The notes beneath the pieces were generated by a model. That model searched no databases and was not told the DNA's origin. It worked only from the letters and a program-made list of their open reading frames with translations. Of a stretch of 64,000 nucleotides of DNA, positions 40,466 through 49,317 are shown one piece after another. Within the stretch, counting starts at the first letter, position 1. Every line of letters begins with the position of its first letter. This DNA comes from Microbacterium esteraromaticum (GTDB lineage: Bacteria; Actinomycetota; Actinomycetes; Actinomycetales; Microbacteriaceae). Position numbers and translations under genes: made by a program. The stretch lies in the NCBI RefSeq assembly GCF_028747645.1, contig NZ_CP118100.1:2170001-2234000 (forward strand). The letters run 5' to 3'.

Positions 40466-42055
40466 GTGACGGAAAAGCCTGACCTCTCGACCACGGCCGC
40501 GAAGATCGCGGACCTTCGCTCCCGCTTCACCGAGGCGGTCGTCGAGCCCGAGAAGCTCGCCCAGCAGAAGCAGCACGCCAAGGGCAAGATGACCGCACGC
40601 GAGCGCATCGAGCTGCTCGTCGACACCGGAAGCTTCGTCGAGTTCGACGAGTACGTGCGCCACCGCACCACCTCGTTCGGCATGGACCGCAATCGCCCCT
40701 ACGGCGACTCCGTCGTCACCGGCGTCGCGACCATCCACGGCCGCACCGTCGCCGTCTACTCCCAGGACTTCACGACCTTCGGCGGCTCGCTCGGCGAGGT
40801 CGCCGGCGACAAGATCATCAAGATCATGGAGTTCGCGCTGCAGGGCGGCATGCCGATCATCGGCATCCTCGACTCGGGCGGCGCCCGCATCCAGGAGGGC
40901 GTGCTCGCCCTCAGCAAGTACGGCGAGATCTTCCGTTGCAACACCCGCTCGTCGGGCGTCATCCCGCAGATCTCGATCGTCATGGGACCGGCCGCCGGCG
41001 GCGCCGTGTACGGCCCGGCCCTCACCGACTTCGTCATCATGGTCGACAAGACCAGCCAGATGTTCGTCACCGGCCCCGACGTGATCAAGACCGTCACCGG
41101 CGAGGACGTCGGCATGGAAGAGCTCGGCGGTGCGCACACGCACAACACCCGTTCGGGTGTCGCCCACTACCTGGCCGAGGATGAGGACGACGCGCTCGAC
41201 TACGCGCGCACGCTGCTCAGCTATCTGCCCGACAACAACATGGCCGAGGTGCCGTCGTACGACTCGGCGTTCGAGTTCGAGACCACCGACGCCGATCACG
41301 TCCTGAACACGATCATCCCCGACTCGCCCAACCAGCCGTACGACATCCACACCGTCATCGAGCACGTGGTCGACGGCGGCGAGTTCCTCGAAGTGCAGCC
41401 GCTGTTCGCGCCGAACATCGTGATCGGCTTCGGCCGGGTCGAGGGACGCTCGGTCGGCATCATCGCCAACCAGCCCTCGCAGATGGCGGGCACCCTGAAC
41501 ATCGAGGCTGGCGAGAAGGCCAGCCGCTTCGTGCGCTTCTGCGACTCGTTCTCGATCCCGATCGTCACGCTCGTCGATGTTCCCGGCTACCTGCCCGGCA
41601 CCGACCAGGAGTGGACCGGTGTCATCCGCCGCGGCGCGAAGCTGATCTACGCCTACGCCGAGGCGACCGTTCCGCTGGTCACCGTGATTCTGCGCAAGGC
41701 CTACGGTGGCGCCTACATCGTGATGGGTTCGAAGCAGCTCGGCGCCGACGTCAACCTCGCCTGGCCGACCGCCGAGATCGCGGTCATGGGCGGGCAGGGC
41801 GCCGTCAACATTCTGTACCGCAACGAGATCAAGAAGGCCGAAGAGAACGGTGAGGATGTCGCGGCCGTGCGCACCCGGCTCGCGAACGAGTACACGTACA
41901 GCGTGACCTCCCCCTTCCTCGCCGCCGAGCGCGGCGAGATCGACGGCATCATCGAGCCGGCCGCGACGCGTGTGGCGATCGCCAAGGCGCTGCGCTCACT
42001 GCGCGGCAAGCGCGCGGAGCTGCCGCCCAAGAAGCACGGGAACATCCCGCTGTGA
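40466..42055 (+). CDS. accD: Acyl-CoA (propionyl/acetyl-CoA) carboxylase beta subunit
   Basis: This 529-residue carboxyltransferase moves CO2 from carboxybiotin to acetyl- or propionyl-CoA. It has the two crotonase-like halves: [14 protein letters not shown] and [16 protein letters not shown] (oxyanion pocket) in the first, [18 protein letters not shown] and [13 protein letters not shown] in the second. It resembles AccD5 of mycobacteria. GTG 40466 follows the -10 hexamer; the frame is open upstream but non-coding. The epsilon gene overlaps its stop by 4 bases, and the biotin-carrying alpha subunit lies 5 kb downstream. Confidence 0.95.
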   Translation: MTEKPDLSTTAAKIADLRSRFTEAVVEPEKLAQQKQHAKGKMTARERIELLVDTGSFVEFDEYVRHRTTSFGMDRNRPYGDSVVTGVATIHGRTVAVYSQDFTTFGGSLGEVAGDKIIKIMEFALQGGMPIIGILDSGGARIQEGVLALSKYGEIFRCNTRSSGVIPQISIVMGPAAGGAVYGPALTDFVIMVDKTSQMFVTGPDVIKTVTGEDVGMEELGGAHTHNTRSGVAHYLAEDEDDALDYARTLLSYLPDNNMAEVPSYDSAFEFETTDADHVLNTIIPDSPNQPYDIHTVIEHVVDGGEFLEVQPLFAPNIVIGFGRVEGRSVGIIANQPSQMAGTLNIEAGEKASRFVRFCDSFSIPIVTLVDVPGYLPGTDQEWTGVIRRGAKLIYAYAEATVPLVTVILRKAYGGAYIVMGSKQLGADVNLAWPTAEIAVMGGQGAVNILYRNEIKKAEENGEDVAAVRTRLANEYTYSVTSPFLAAERGEIDGIIEPAATRVAIAKALRSLRGKRAELPPKKHGNIPL

Positions 42056-42270
42056 CCGAGCCCGAGCAGACCCCGCGTATCGAGATCACGCGCGGCCAGC
42101 CCACCGAGGAAGAGCTCGCCGCGCTGATCGCGGTCGTCAGCGACGCCTACGTACGCGAATCGGAAGAGGCCGTGGCCGATGTGCCGCACGTCTCGGCGTG
42201 GCAGCGTACGCAGCGTGCACTGCGGCGACCGCTGCGGCGAGACATCCCGTGGGGCCGTTTCAGCGGCTGA
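42052..42270 (+). CDS. accE: Acyl-CoA carboxylase epsilon subunit
   Basis: This 72-residue protein starts [28 protein letters not shown], the recognisable start of the actinobacterial epsilon subunit, and ends with [18 protein letters not shown] sequence. It stabilises the alpha-beta carboxylase complex. GTG 42052 overlaps the beta stop at GTGA, so translation is coupled. Confidence 0.9.
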   Translation: MTEPEQTPRIEITRGQPTEEELAALIAVVSDAYVRESEEAVADVPHVSAWQRTQRALRRPLRRDIPWGRFSG

Positions 42271-42303
42271 GCGAGACGAATCGGCCCGAAAACGTCGATT
42301 TCT

Positions 42304-42326
42304 GGACAAATGGCCAGCATTTGTCC
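42304..42326. promoter_or_regulatory. Inverted repeat in the 42271-42553 intergenic region
   Basis: GGACAAATG and CATTTGTCC flank GCCAG, forming a perfect 9-bp dyad without a T-run. The 283-base gap between convergent genes is AT-richer than its surroundings. It also holds a TAGTAT hexamer (42368-42373) and the 10-base AGACAGACGC twice (42341, 42411). No credible coding frame is seen. Confidence 0.4.
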
Positions 42327-42464
42327 CCCAAAATACCTACAGACAGACGCCGATCTACGCGCGAAACTAGTATCAACGCTTCGCGTTAGGCGGCTGCTCT
42401 GTCCCAGGGTAGACAGACGCAGTACGCCCCCTTGCGGACAGTTTTCGGGTAGCTGGTCCGCGCT

Positions 42465-42497
42465 GGCGAGGGGCGGGCGGCTTCGCCGCCCCTCGCC
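42465..42497. terminator. Terminator between accE and the pseudokinase gene
   Basis: A 12-bp stem (GGCGAGGGGCGG with its complement) with a 9-base loop lies between two convergent genes. It is near palindromic and probably works in both directions. Confidence 0.7.
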
Positions 42498-42553
42498 CTT
42501 CTCAGCCCGACGCCCGTGCCACCTGCACGCGCCGGTTCGTCTTCGACGCGAGA

Positions 42554-43555
42554 TCAGTCCGCGACGCGGGGAATCTCGTGCCACAGATCGACCGCGTCGT
42601 CGTCGTGCGCACCGCCAGCGGCGCGCCCCACGACGGTCACCGCCACCCGGTCGTCGCGCCCCGCGCGGATGATCACCCGATTCGACCGCGACCCGGCGAC
42701 GACCTCGGCGAGCTCGGCACGGATCTGCCCGACGCGGTCGGCCGGCACACCCTCCATGCCCCCCTCGTCGAACACGGTCACCATGGCGCCCCGGCGTCGG
42801 GCATCCGCGATCGAGGCGCGCACCGCGTCGTTCAGCAGCACCGCACCACGCAGTTCGTCCCGCAGTGTGCCCTCGGCCAACCGTGCGTCGAGCCGCTCCT
42901 GCTCGCTGAGGTGACCGTGTGCGGCGACCGTGCGCGAGAGCACCGGGCCGGCGACGGCCAGCGCCAACTGCGCCCGCACGCGTCGCTCGCGCTGACGTAC
43001 CTCCTGGGTCGCGTTCCACGCCGACACCGCGCGTTGGATGTCGGCGAGCCGCTCGGTGTCGCGCACCGCCCGACCCCAGAACAGCACCAGCAGCTGCGCC
43101 ACGACCACCCACGTGATCGAGCCCACCAGACCCAGCGTGAACGCCCGATCGATGCCGAGATACAGCGACGACGAGACGATGAGAGCCGCGAGCATCACCC
43201 AGCCGCACACCATGCGGCGTCGCACGATGCAGATCACCGCGAGCAGGCCGATCGCGCCGATGTACCAGGTTGCGAACGGTGCCTCTCGCGCGTCCGGCGG
43301 CAATGACAGACTCACCAGGGTGGGCACGGCCAGGCTGGTGCCCAATGCCAGGAACCCGGGCCCTGCGGGCAGGCGAATGCTGTGCCCGGCGCCCGCCAGC
43401 ACGGCCGTCAGCGTGGCCGCGAGGTACAGTCCGATCGCCGCCACCATGAACAGCGGCGCGGTCGGCTGCTCGGTCCACCAGATCGCGCGGGCCGCGAAGT
43501 AGATCGCGAAACCAAGCGCCAGCGCGGTGACGATACTGCGGACGGTGCGCCTCAT
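42554..43555 (-). CDS. Membrane protein, probable catalytically dead histidine kinase homologue
   Basis: 333 residues. About five or six membrane helices fill the first ~160, followed by a charged helical region (AWNATQEVRQRERRVRAQLA) and a small C-terminal alpha/beta domain (LRDELRGAVLLNDAVRASIADARRRGAMV). The layout copies the kinase encoded just upstream. However, no phospho-His, N box or Gly-rich ATP lid is visible, so it is likely a pseudokinase that modulates the true kinase. ATG 43555 overlaps the kinase stop by 4 bases. This reading is inferred from architecture. Confidence 0.65.
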   Translation of the reverse strand: MRRTVRSIVTALALGFAIYFAARAIWWTEQPTAPLFMVAAIGLYLAATLTAVLAGAGHSIRLPAGPGFLALGTSLAVPTLVSLSLPPDAREAPFATWYIGAIGLLAVICIVRRRMVCGWVMLAALIVSSSLYLGIDRAFTLGLVGSITWVVVAQLLVLFWGRAVRDTERLADIQRAVSAWNATQEVRQRERRVRAQLALAVAGPVLSRTVAAHGHLSEQERLDARLAEGTLRDELRGAVLLNDAVRASIADARRRGAMVTVFDEGGMEGVPADRVGQIRAELAEVVAGSRSNRVIIRAGRDDRVAVTVVGRAAGGAHDDDAVDLWHEIPRVAD

Positions 43556-44787
43556 GCCGGCTCCCATCCCAGAACGACCATCGTGCCGCCGGCATCCGTC
43601 CGGATCTCGGATGTTCCGGCGACCGCGGCCATCCGCGCCACGATCGACGCGCGGATGCCGAGGCGATCCTCGCCGATCGCATCCGGGTCGAACCCCGGCC
43701 CCGTGTCGATGACCGAAAGCACCAGACCGTGCCCGGTCGTCGTCTCAGCCACCACGTGCAGGCCACGCCCGCCGGCGTGCATCAGCGCATTGCTGATCGC
43801 CTGGCGCGCAGCGAGCACCAGGGCTCGCGCAACCCGCCCGGGCACCTGAACAGACGGTCCGCGTTCCTCCACGACGGCATCGACGCCCTGCTCCGACAGC
43901 GTCCGTCGCAGTTCCGCGACCACCTGCGCGCGGTGCACAGGCTCGTCGTTGCCCTCCTGGGCAAGCAGCGCCTCAGTGTTGGCCAGGCGTGTCAGCGCCT
44001 CGCGCGCCATCACGACCGCCAGGTCCCGCTCGCGCTCTGAGCTGGCCCGCTCAGCCGCGATCAGGGCAGCGAGCACGCTGTCGTGCATCAGCGCCGACAT
44101 CGCCCCGCGTTCCTCTTCCGCGGCTGTGGCCGCCGCCGCACGCGCATACGTCGCCACGGCGTTATCGCGCGCCTCGTCGACGCCAGCGGCCACCTGGCGG
44201 AACATCCATCCCAGCGACACGATGACCAGCCCGAGGATCAACGTGAACGACACATCGAACGCGGTGGTGATCCAGTACTGCTGCGAGAAATCCCCCTCGA
44301 CCAGCCGGACGTATCCGTAGACGAAGGGCATGCCGGCCGCCCACAACACCTGCAACCGGGGCGGGAAGGCGAGCATCGCCGCGATGACCGCGATGTTCAC
44401 GAGGAAGAAGATCCACGGCTGACTGGACGGCTCACGGGTCGCCCGATCGACGATCACCGGCCACAGCAGCAGCCCGATGACATAGGCGACCGCGAACGTA
44501 CCGCACGCGGCGCGGACGGTCTTGGCGCTGATGCACGCCACGATCATCCACAGCAGCGGACCGAACACCAGCAGCATCAGCGCGACGCGCGGCGCGTCGA
44601 CACGGCTGATGGTGGTCGTCGCGGCCAGCAATGCCTGCAGCCCGAGAGCAGACGAACCGATCGCAGCGACGATCGCGAGGATGCGCTCCATCCGGTGACC
44701 GGTGAAGCGCTCGAGTCCGGCGCCGGCCTCGCCCGGCGAGGGGACGCTGAGCCAGGCGTCGCGGATGCTTCGGGTGTCAGCTCCCAC
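43552..44787 (-). CDS. Sensor histidine kinase (HisKA_3/NarL-DesK type)
   Basis: 411 residues. Membrane helices fill ~30-210. The dimerisation segment GAMSALMHDSVLAALIAAERA carries the phospho-acceptor His (~233). The ATPase domain has the N box AISNALMHA, G1 DTGPGFD and G2 RLGIRASI. It phosphorylates the NarL-type regulator whose gene overlaps its start by 11 bases. GTG 44787 is the most likely start, giving coupled translation; earlier frame is within the regulator gene. The stimulus is unknown. Confidence 0.88.
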   Translation of the reverse strand: MGADTRSIRDAWLSVPSPGEAGAGLERFTGHRMERILAIVAAIGSSALGLQALLAATTTISRVDAPRVALMLLVFGPLLWMIVACISAKTVRAACGTFAVAYVIGLLLWPVIVDRATREPSSQPWIFFLVNIAVIAAMLAFPPRLQVLWAAGMPFVYGYVRLVEGDFSQQYWITTAFDVSFTLILGLVIVSLGWMFRQVAAGVDEARDNAVATYARAAAATAAEEERGAMSALMHDSVLAALIAAERASSERERDLAVVMAREALTRLANTEALLAQEGNDEPVHRAQVVAELRRTLSEQGVDAVVEERGPSVQVPGRVARALVLAARQAISNALMHAGGRGLHVVAETTTGHGLVLSVIDTGPGFDPDAIGEDRLGIRASIVARMAAVAGTSEIRTDAGGTMVVLGWEPA

Positions 44788-45439
44788 TCGGGACCCCGTC
44801 GGGTGCGACGATGCCGTCCTCCATCGCGCGACGCAGCAGGTCGACCTTGGTGGGTGCGGGACGCCCGACCTCGACGTACTTGACCCGGATGCGGGTGATG
44901 TTCTCCTTGGCGGTGGAATAGGCCACGCCCAGACGCTCGGCAACCGCCTTCAGCGGCAGACCGGCCGCGTAGAGCCGCAACACCTCGCGCTCGCGCGTCG
45001 ACAGCTGCGCATCGGCGAACTCGCGGTCACCGTCGACCGCACTCGCCCACTCGACATTGTTCAGCGCCTCACCCCGTGCCACGGTGCGAATCGCGTCGAG
45101 CACGTCGTCGAGCGCCGAGGATTTGCTCACGACGCCGACGGCACCGGCCACCAGCGCTTCGCGCACCGAAGCGGGTCGGTCGGCGACGCTGTGGATGACG
45201 ACGCTCGCGCCGTCGGCGACGAGCGCCGTGACGTTCTCGGTGACGGTGGTGCCATCACCGAGCGTCAGATCGAGCACGACAACGTCGACGGGACCGGACT
45301 CGGATGCCCCGCGCCAGGCGAGGTACTCCTTGACCGTTCCGCCCGAGAAGACCACCTGCTGCTCGCCATCGCGCAGACACGCGGCTTCCAGGCCGAGACG
45401 AACCGACTCGTGGTCGTCGATGAGGGCGACGGTACTCAT
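44777..45439 (-). CDS. LuxR/NarL-family response regulator
   Basis: 220 residues. The receiver domain has LIDDHESVRLGLE (acidic pair), phospho-acceptor Asp in VVVLDLTLGDG (~56) and the conserved Lys in VVSKSSALDD. The C-terminal LuxR helix-turn-helix runs LSTREREVLRLYAAGLPLKA and on to LGVAYSTAKENITRI. It leads a three-gene operon: regulator, kinase, pseudokinase. A leaderless-type promoter precedes ATG 45439. Confidence 0.93.
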   Translation of the reverse strand: MSTVALIDDHESVRLGLEAACLRDGEQQVVFSGGTVKEYLAWRGASESGPVDVVVLDLTLGDGTTVTENVTALVADGASVVIHSVADRPASVREALVAGAVGVVSKSSALDDVLDAIRTVARGEALNNVEWASAVDGDREFADAQLSTREREVLRLYAAGLPLKAVAERLGVAYSTAKENITRIRVKYVEVGRPAPTKVDLLRRAMEDGIVAPDGVPSGS

Positions 45440-45451
45440 CCCGCCAGCCTA
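45440..45451 (-). promoter_or_regulatory. Leaderless-type -10 element for the response regulator operon
   Basis: TAGGCT on the minus strand lies 6 bases before ATG 45439. Confidence 0.55.
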
Positions 45452-45499
45452 CTCAGTGCGTGCCCGGTCGTACGTGCCGACGCAGGCGCGCACATGCCC

Positions 45500-46696
45500 T
45501 CAGCGGGTCAGCAGTGCGACGGCCTCGAAGTGGTGCGAGTGCGGGAACAGATCGAATGCCCGCAGCGACGGCACGTTCCAACCGAGCTCACGGAAGGTGC
45601 CCAGGTCGCGGGCGAGCGCGACCGGGTCGCACGCGACGTACACGATCGCCTCGGGGTCGAGCCCATGGATCGACTCGACGACGGCACGACCGGCACCCGC
45701 ACGCGGCGGATCGAGCACCACCGCGCCCGCGCGCGTACCGGCGGGCAGCCCGCCCAGGAACCGGTCGACCCGAGCCGTGACAGCCTGAGCGTCGAACACC
45801 GCGAGGTTCTCAGCCGCGTACTCGGTGGCACGACGGTCGGACTCGACCGTGACGATGTCGGTCGCCCCCTGCTCACCCAGCGTCGCAGCGAACAGACCGA
45901 CACCGCCGTACAGGTCGAAGTGGGTGGCATCCGCGTCCACCCGGCCCGCGAGCGCCTCGCCGACCGCGTCATGCAGGGTGTCGCCGGCGCGGGGGTGCAC
46001 CTGCCAGAACCCGCCGGCGTCGACGCGGAAGCGGCGACCCGCGACGCGCTCGACGATCGTCTCGCTCTTGCCCCGGCGCGCGCCCTCCGGCCGCGGGAGG
46101 ACACGGACCCTGCCGTCCTCGGGCTCGACGAGATCGACCCGTCCCGGCTTGTGGTCACGCAGTGCGAAGGCAGCCGCCTCGACCGCCGGGCGCGCCAGAG
46201 GCAGGGAGGCCACCTCGATCACCCGATGGCTGCGCGCGGCGTACGGGCCGATGCGTCCGGCGTCGTCGACGTGCAGCGAAACGCGCGTGCGCCAGCCGGT
46301 GCCGTCGCCGGCATCCGCCGCCTCGACTTCAGGGGCGTCCAAGCCCGCTCCGGCGAACTTGTCGAGCGCCTCCTGCAATACCTGGCGCTTGAGGACGCGC
46401 TGCTCGTCGAGGGCGATGTGGCCGAGATCGGCGCCCCCGGCGCGGTCCTGAGGGGCGCGCGAGACGTCCGCCTCGGCCCACACGTGCGGGCGGCGGTGCG
46501 GCGACGCGTCGAGCACCTCGAGCGTCTCGGCGCGCCAGAAGCTCGACTTCGTGGCATCCGTGATGCGCGCACGCACCCGCTCGCCAGGAATGGCGTCCGG
46601 CACGAAGACGACACGCCCCTCGTGACGGGCGATGAACGTCCCACCGTGAGCGATGCCGGTGATGTCGAGGTCGAGAACGGGAGCCTGCGAGGTCAT
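45500..46696 (-). CDS. RNA (uracil-5-)-methyltransferase, TrmA/RlmD family
   Basis: 398 residues. The N-terminal TRAM domain (~1-60; DITGIAHGGTFIARHEGRVVF) binds RNA. The Rossmann methyltransferase core has FDLYGGVGLFAATLG (SAM binding), VLDPPRAGAG and the catalytic Cys in VYVACDPVALARDL. It methylates uridine C5 in rRNA or tRNA; which target cannot be told by eye. The iron-sulfur Cys cluster of RlmD is absent. It is divergent from maf across 34 bases. ATG 46696 is chosen over an upstream frame because it starts the TRAM domain. Confidence 0.9.
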   Translation of the reverse strand: MTSQAPVLDLDITGIAHGGTFIARHEGRVVFVPDAIPGERVRARITDATKSSFWRAETLEVLDASPHRRPHVWAEADVSRAPQDRAGGADLGHIALDEQRVLKRQVLQEALDKFAGAGLDAPEVEAADAGDGTGWRTRVSLHVDDAGRIGPYAARSHRVIEVASLPLARPAVEAAAFALRDHKPGRVDLVEPEDGRVRVLPRPEGARRGKSETIVERVAGRRFRVDAGGFWQVHPRAGDTLHDAVGEALAGRVDADATHFDLYGGVGLFAATLGEQGATDIVTVESDRRATEYAAENLAVFDAQAVTARVDRFLGGLPAGTRAGAVVLDPPRAGAGRAVVESIHGLDPEAIVYVACDPVALARDLGTFRELGWNVPSLRAFDLFPHSHHFEAVALLTR

Positions 46697-46718
46697 CGTT
46701 CCAGGATCCCACACCGAC

Positions 46719-46730
46719 TACCGTGTAACC
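46719..46730 (+). promoter_or_regulatory. Leaderless-type -10 element for maf
   Basis: TACCGT lies 6 bases before ATG 46731. Confidence 0.5.
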
Positions 46731-47378
46731 ATGCGCGTGTGCCTGGCATCCACCTCTCCGGCCCGACTGATGCTGCTGCGGCAGGCGGGCATCGAACCCC
46801 TCATCGTCGCTCCGGACGTCGATGAGGACGCCGTCGCCGCGTCCGCCGAGGCGGCGCGCGGCGCGCCGCTGTCGCCGGACGAGCTAGTGCTGCTGCTCGC
46901 CAGGGCGAAAGCGGCCGAAGTGGCCGCGCGGATGCCGGACGAGCACCCGCGCTTCGACGGCATCGTCATCGGTGGCGACTCGATGTTCGCCATCGACGGG
47001 CAGGTGCACGGCAAGCCGTATACCGCCGAGGTCGCCCGCGAGCGCTGGCAGCAGATGCGCGGCGCCACGGGCATCCTGCACTCCGGCCACTCGGTGTTCC
47101 GTGTGCACCCCGACCGCCCCCCGGTCGAGGCGACCGCGGTCGCCGAGGCGGCGGTCACCTTCGCGGCCGATGTCTCGGATGCTGAACTCGACGCCTACAT
47201 CGCCAGCGGCGAACCGCTGTACGTGGCGGGCTCGTTCACCGTCGACAGCCTGGGCGGACCGTTCATCACGCGCGTGGACGGCGACCCGTCGACCGTGGTC
47301 GGTATGTCGCTGTCGACGCTGCGCCGTTTGGCCGGCGAGCTCGGGGTCACCTGGACCGATCTGTGGACACAGTCATAA
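46731..47378 (+). CDS. maf: Maf family nucleotide pyrophosphatase
   Basis: This 215-residue protein has the Maf motifs: LASTSPARLMLLRQAGI at the start (S-SPRR-like substrate loop), a DVDE segment, KAAEVA, IGGDSMF (catalytic Asp region) and GKPYTAEVARERW. Maf enzymes hydrolyse modified pyrimidine triphosphates such as dTTP, UTP and m5UTP. In mycobacteria maf follows the AccD5-AccE5 genes, as it does loosely here, and the carboxylase alpha gene follows 66 bases downstream. Confidence 0.93.
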   Translation: MRVCLASTSPARLMLLRQAGIEPLIVAPDVDEDAVAASAEAARGAPLSPDELVLLLARAKAAEVAARMPDEHPRFDGIVIGGDSMFAIDGQVHGKPYTAEVARERWQQMRGATGILHSGHSVFRVHPDRPPVEATAVAEAAVTFAADVSDAELDAYIASGEPLYVAGSFTVDSLGGPFITRVDGDPSTVVGMSLSTLRRLAGELGVTWTDLWTQS

Positions 47379-47431
47379 CGAATCGACGGTTTCTTGTGGG
47401 TGGTCGTCAAAAGGAACGCCCCCGCACTCGC

Positions 47432-47444
47432 TAGGCTGAAACCC
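47432..47444 (+). promoter_or_regulatory. Leaderless-type -10 element for the carboxylase alpha gene
   Basis: TAGGCT lies 7 bases before ATG 47445. Confidence 0.55.
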
Positions 47445-49214
47445 ATGCCTGCTATCGCCAAGGTGCTCATCGCCAACCGCGGCGAGATCGCCGTACGCAT
47501 TATTCGTGCCGCCCGTGACTCGGGGATCTCGTCCGTCGCCGTGTACGCCGACCAGGACCGTGACGCGATGCACGCGCGGCTCGCCGACGAGGCCTACGCC
47601 CTCGACGGATCCACCAGCGCAGAGACCTACCTGCAGATCGACAAGATCCTCTCGGTCGCGCGGCGCTCGGGTGCCGATGCCGTTCACCCCGGCTACGGGT
47701 TCCTCGCCGAGAACGCCGACTTCGCGCGCGCCGTGATCTCGGCCGGGCTGATCTGGATCGGCCCCTCCCCCGACGCCATCGAGGCACTCGGCGACAAGGT
47801 CACCGCACGCCACGTCGCTGAGAAGGTCGGCGCTCCCCTCGCCCCCGGCACCCCGGGCCCCGTCTCGGGAGCCGACGAGGTCATCGCCTTTGCGCAGGAG
47901 CACGGCCTGCCCATCGCCATCAAGGCCGCCTACGGCGGCGGCGGTCGCGGCCTGAAGGTCGCCCGCGAGCTCGACGAGGTCGCCGAGCTGTTCGAATCGG
48001 CCACCCGCGAGGCCGTCACCGCTTTCGGCCGCGGCGAGTGCTTCGTCGAGAAGTACCTCGACAAGCCGCGCCACGTCGAGACGCAGTGCCTGGCAGACGC
48101 CGCCGGCAACGTCGTGGTCATCTCGACCCGCGACTGCTCGCTGCAGCGTCGCCACCAGAAGCTCGTCGAAGAGGCACCCGCGCCGTTCCTGACCGATGCG
48201 CAGAACGAGCAGCTGTACGCCGCATCCAAGGCCATCCTGAAGGAGGTCGGCTACGTCGGCGCCGGCACCTGCGAGTTCCTGATCGGCGCCGACGGCACCG
48301 TGTCGTTCCTCGAGGTCAACACGCGCCTGCAGGTCGAGCATCCGGTCTCGGAGGAGGTCACCGGCATCGACCTCGTGCGCGAGCAGTTCCGCATCGCTGC
48401 GGGTGGCACGCTCGACTATGACGACCCGACGCCGCAGGGGCACTCGATCGAGTTCCGCATCAACGGTGAGGACCCGGGGCGCGGCTTCCTGCCGCAGCCC
48501 GGCCCGATCAACGTCTTCAAGACCTTCGGCGGCCCCGGTGTGCGCCTCGACTCGGGTGTGACCGCCGGTGACGCCGTGTCGGGTGCGTTCGACTCGCTGC
48601 TGGCGAAGATCATCGTCACCGGCCGCGACCGCGCAGAGGCGCTGGAGCGCTCGCGCCGTGCCCTGGACGAGTTCGAGGTCGCCGGTCTGCCGACCGTGCT
48701 CCCCTTCCACCGCCTGGTCGTCCGCGACCCCGCCTTCGTGGCCGAGGACGGCGAGTTCGGTGTGTTCACACGCTGGATCGAGACCGAGTTCGCCGGTGAC
48801 ATCGCGCCGTGGGACGGCGAGCTCGACGACCCGTCCCCCGCCCCCGGGCGGCACACCGTCGTCGTCGAGGTCGGCGGCAAGCGCCTCGAGGTGAGCCTGC
48901 CCGACCGCGTCGCTGCAACGGTCTCGGGCACCGCCGGTCGTCCCGCCACTGTTCCGCCGTCGCGCCGCAGCCACACGACCACCGCCAACGCCGGCGCCTC
49001 GGGTGATGCCGTGAAGTCGCCGATGCAGGCCACGATCGTCAAGGTGGCTGTCGAAGAGGGCCAGCAGGTCGTCAAGGGCGACCTGGTCGTCGTGCTCGAG
49101 GCGATGAAGATGGAGCAGCCTCTGCAGGCGCACAAGGATGGCGTGATCGGCAACATCAACGCCGACGCCGGTACGACGGTCTCGGCCGGCCACCAGCTGC
49201 TGACCATCAGTTGA
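47445..49214 (+). CDS. accA: Acyl-CoA carboxylase alpha subunit (biotin carboxylase and biotin carrier)
   Basis: 589 residues. The biotin carboxylase domain (~1-450) opens [18 protein letters not shown], with [17 protein letters not shown]-grasp Gly loop [11 protein letters not shown] (~163) and [20 protein letters not shown] linker rich in Pro/Ser/Thr leads to the C-terminal biotinyl domain, with the modified Lys in EAMKMEQ (~555). It resembles mycobacterial AccA3, which serves several AccD partners. The start is set by the leaderless promoter and family alignment. It is followed by a strong terminator. Confidence 0.96.
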   Translation: MPAIAKVLIANRGEIAVRIIRAARDSGISSVAVYADQDRDAMHARLADEAYALDGSTSAETYLQIDKILSVARRSGADAVHPGYGFLAENADFARAVISAGLIWIGPSPDAIEALGDKVTARHVAEKVGAPLAPGTPGPVSGADEVIAFAQEHGLPIAIKAAYGGGGRGLKVARELDEVAELFESATREAVTAFGRGECFVEKYLDKPRHVETQCLADAAGNVVVISTRDCSLQRRHQKLVEEAPAPFLTDAQNEQLYAASKAILKEVGYVGAGTCEFLIGADGTVSFLEVNTRLQVEHPVSEEVTGIDLVREQFRIAAGGTLDYDDPTPQGHSIEFRINGEDPGRGFLPQPGPINVFKTFGGPGVRLDSGVTAGDAVSGAFDSLLAKIIVTGRDRAEALERSRRALDEFEVAGLPTVLPFHRLVVRDPAFVAEDGEFGVFTRWIETEFAGDIAPWDGELDDPSPAPGRHTVVVEVGGKRLEVSLPDRVAATVSGTAGRPATVPPSRRSHTTTANAGASGDAVKSPMQATIVKVAVEEGQQVVKGDLVVVLEAMKMEQPLQAHKDGVIGNINADAGTTVSAGHQLLTIS

Positions 49215-49254
49215 CCCCGCGGCGGACCCGGCCTCGCGCCCCGTCCGCCAGCGC

Positions 49255-49300
49255 ACACGCGAAGAGGCCCGGTCGATCTCGACCGGGCCTCTTCGCGTGT
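49255..49300. terminator. Very strong bidirectional terminator
   Basis: A 21-bp perfect stem (ACACGCGAAGAGGCCCGGTCG with its complement) and an ATCT loop lie between the convergent carboxylase and flavoprotein genes. It is the longest perfect hairpin in the window. Confidence 0.9.
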
Positions 49301-49317
49301 CTCGTCTGCGCGACGGA

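Noticed and set aside
44702..46825. 707-codon plus-strand open frame opposite the response regulator and RNA methyltransferase
   Set aside because: It spans two clear minus-strand genes and the intergenic gap between them, and has no domain pattern.
47373..49256. 627-codon minus-strand frame opposite the carboxylase alpha gene
   Set aside because: The opposite strand encodes an unmistakable biotin carboxylase with all motifs; the antisense product is low-complexity.
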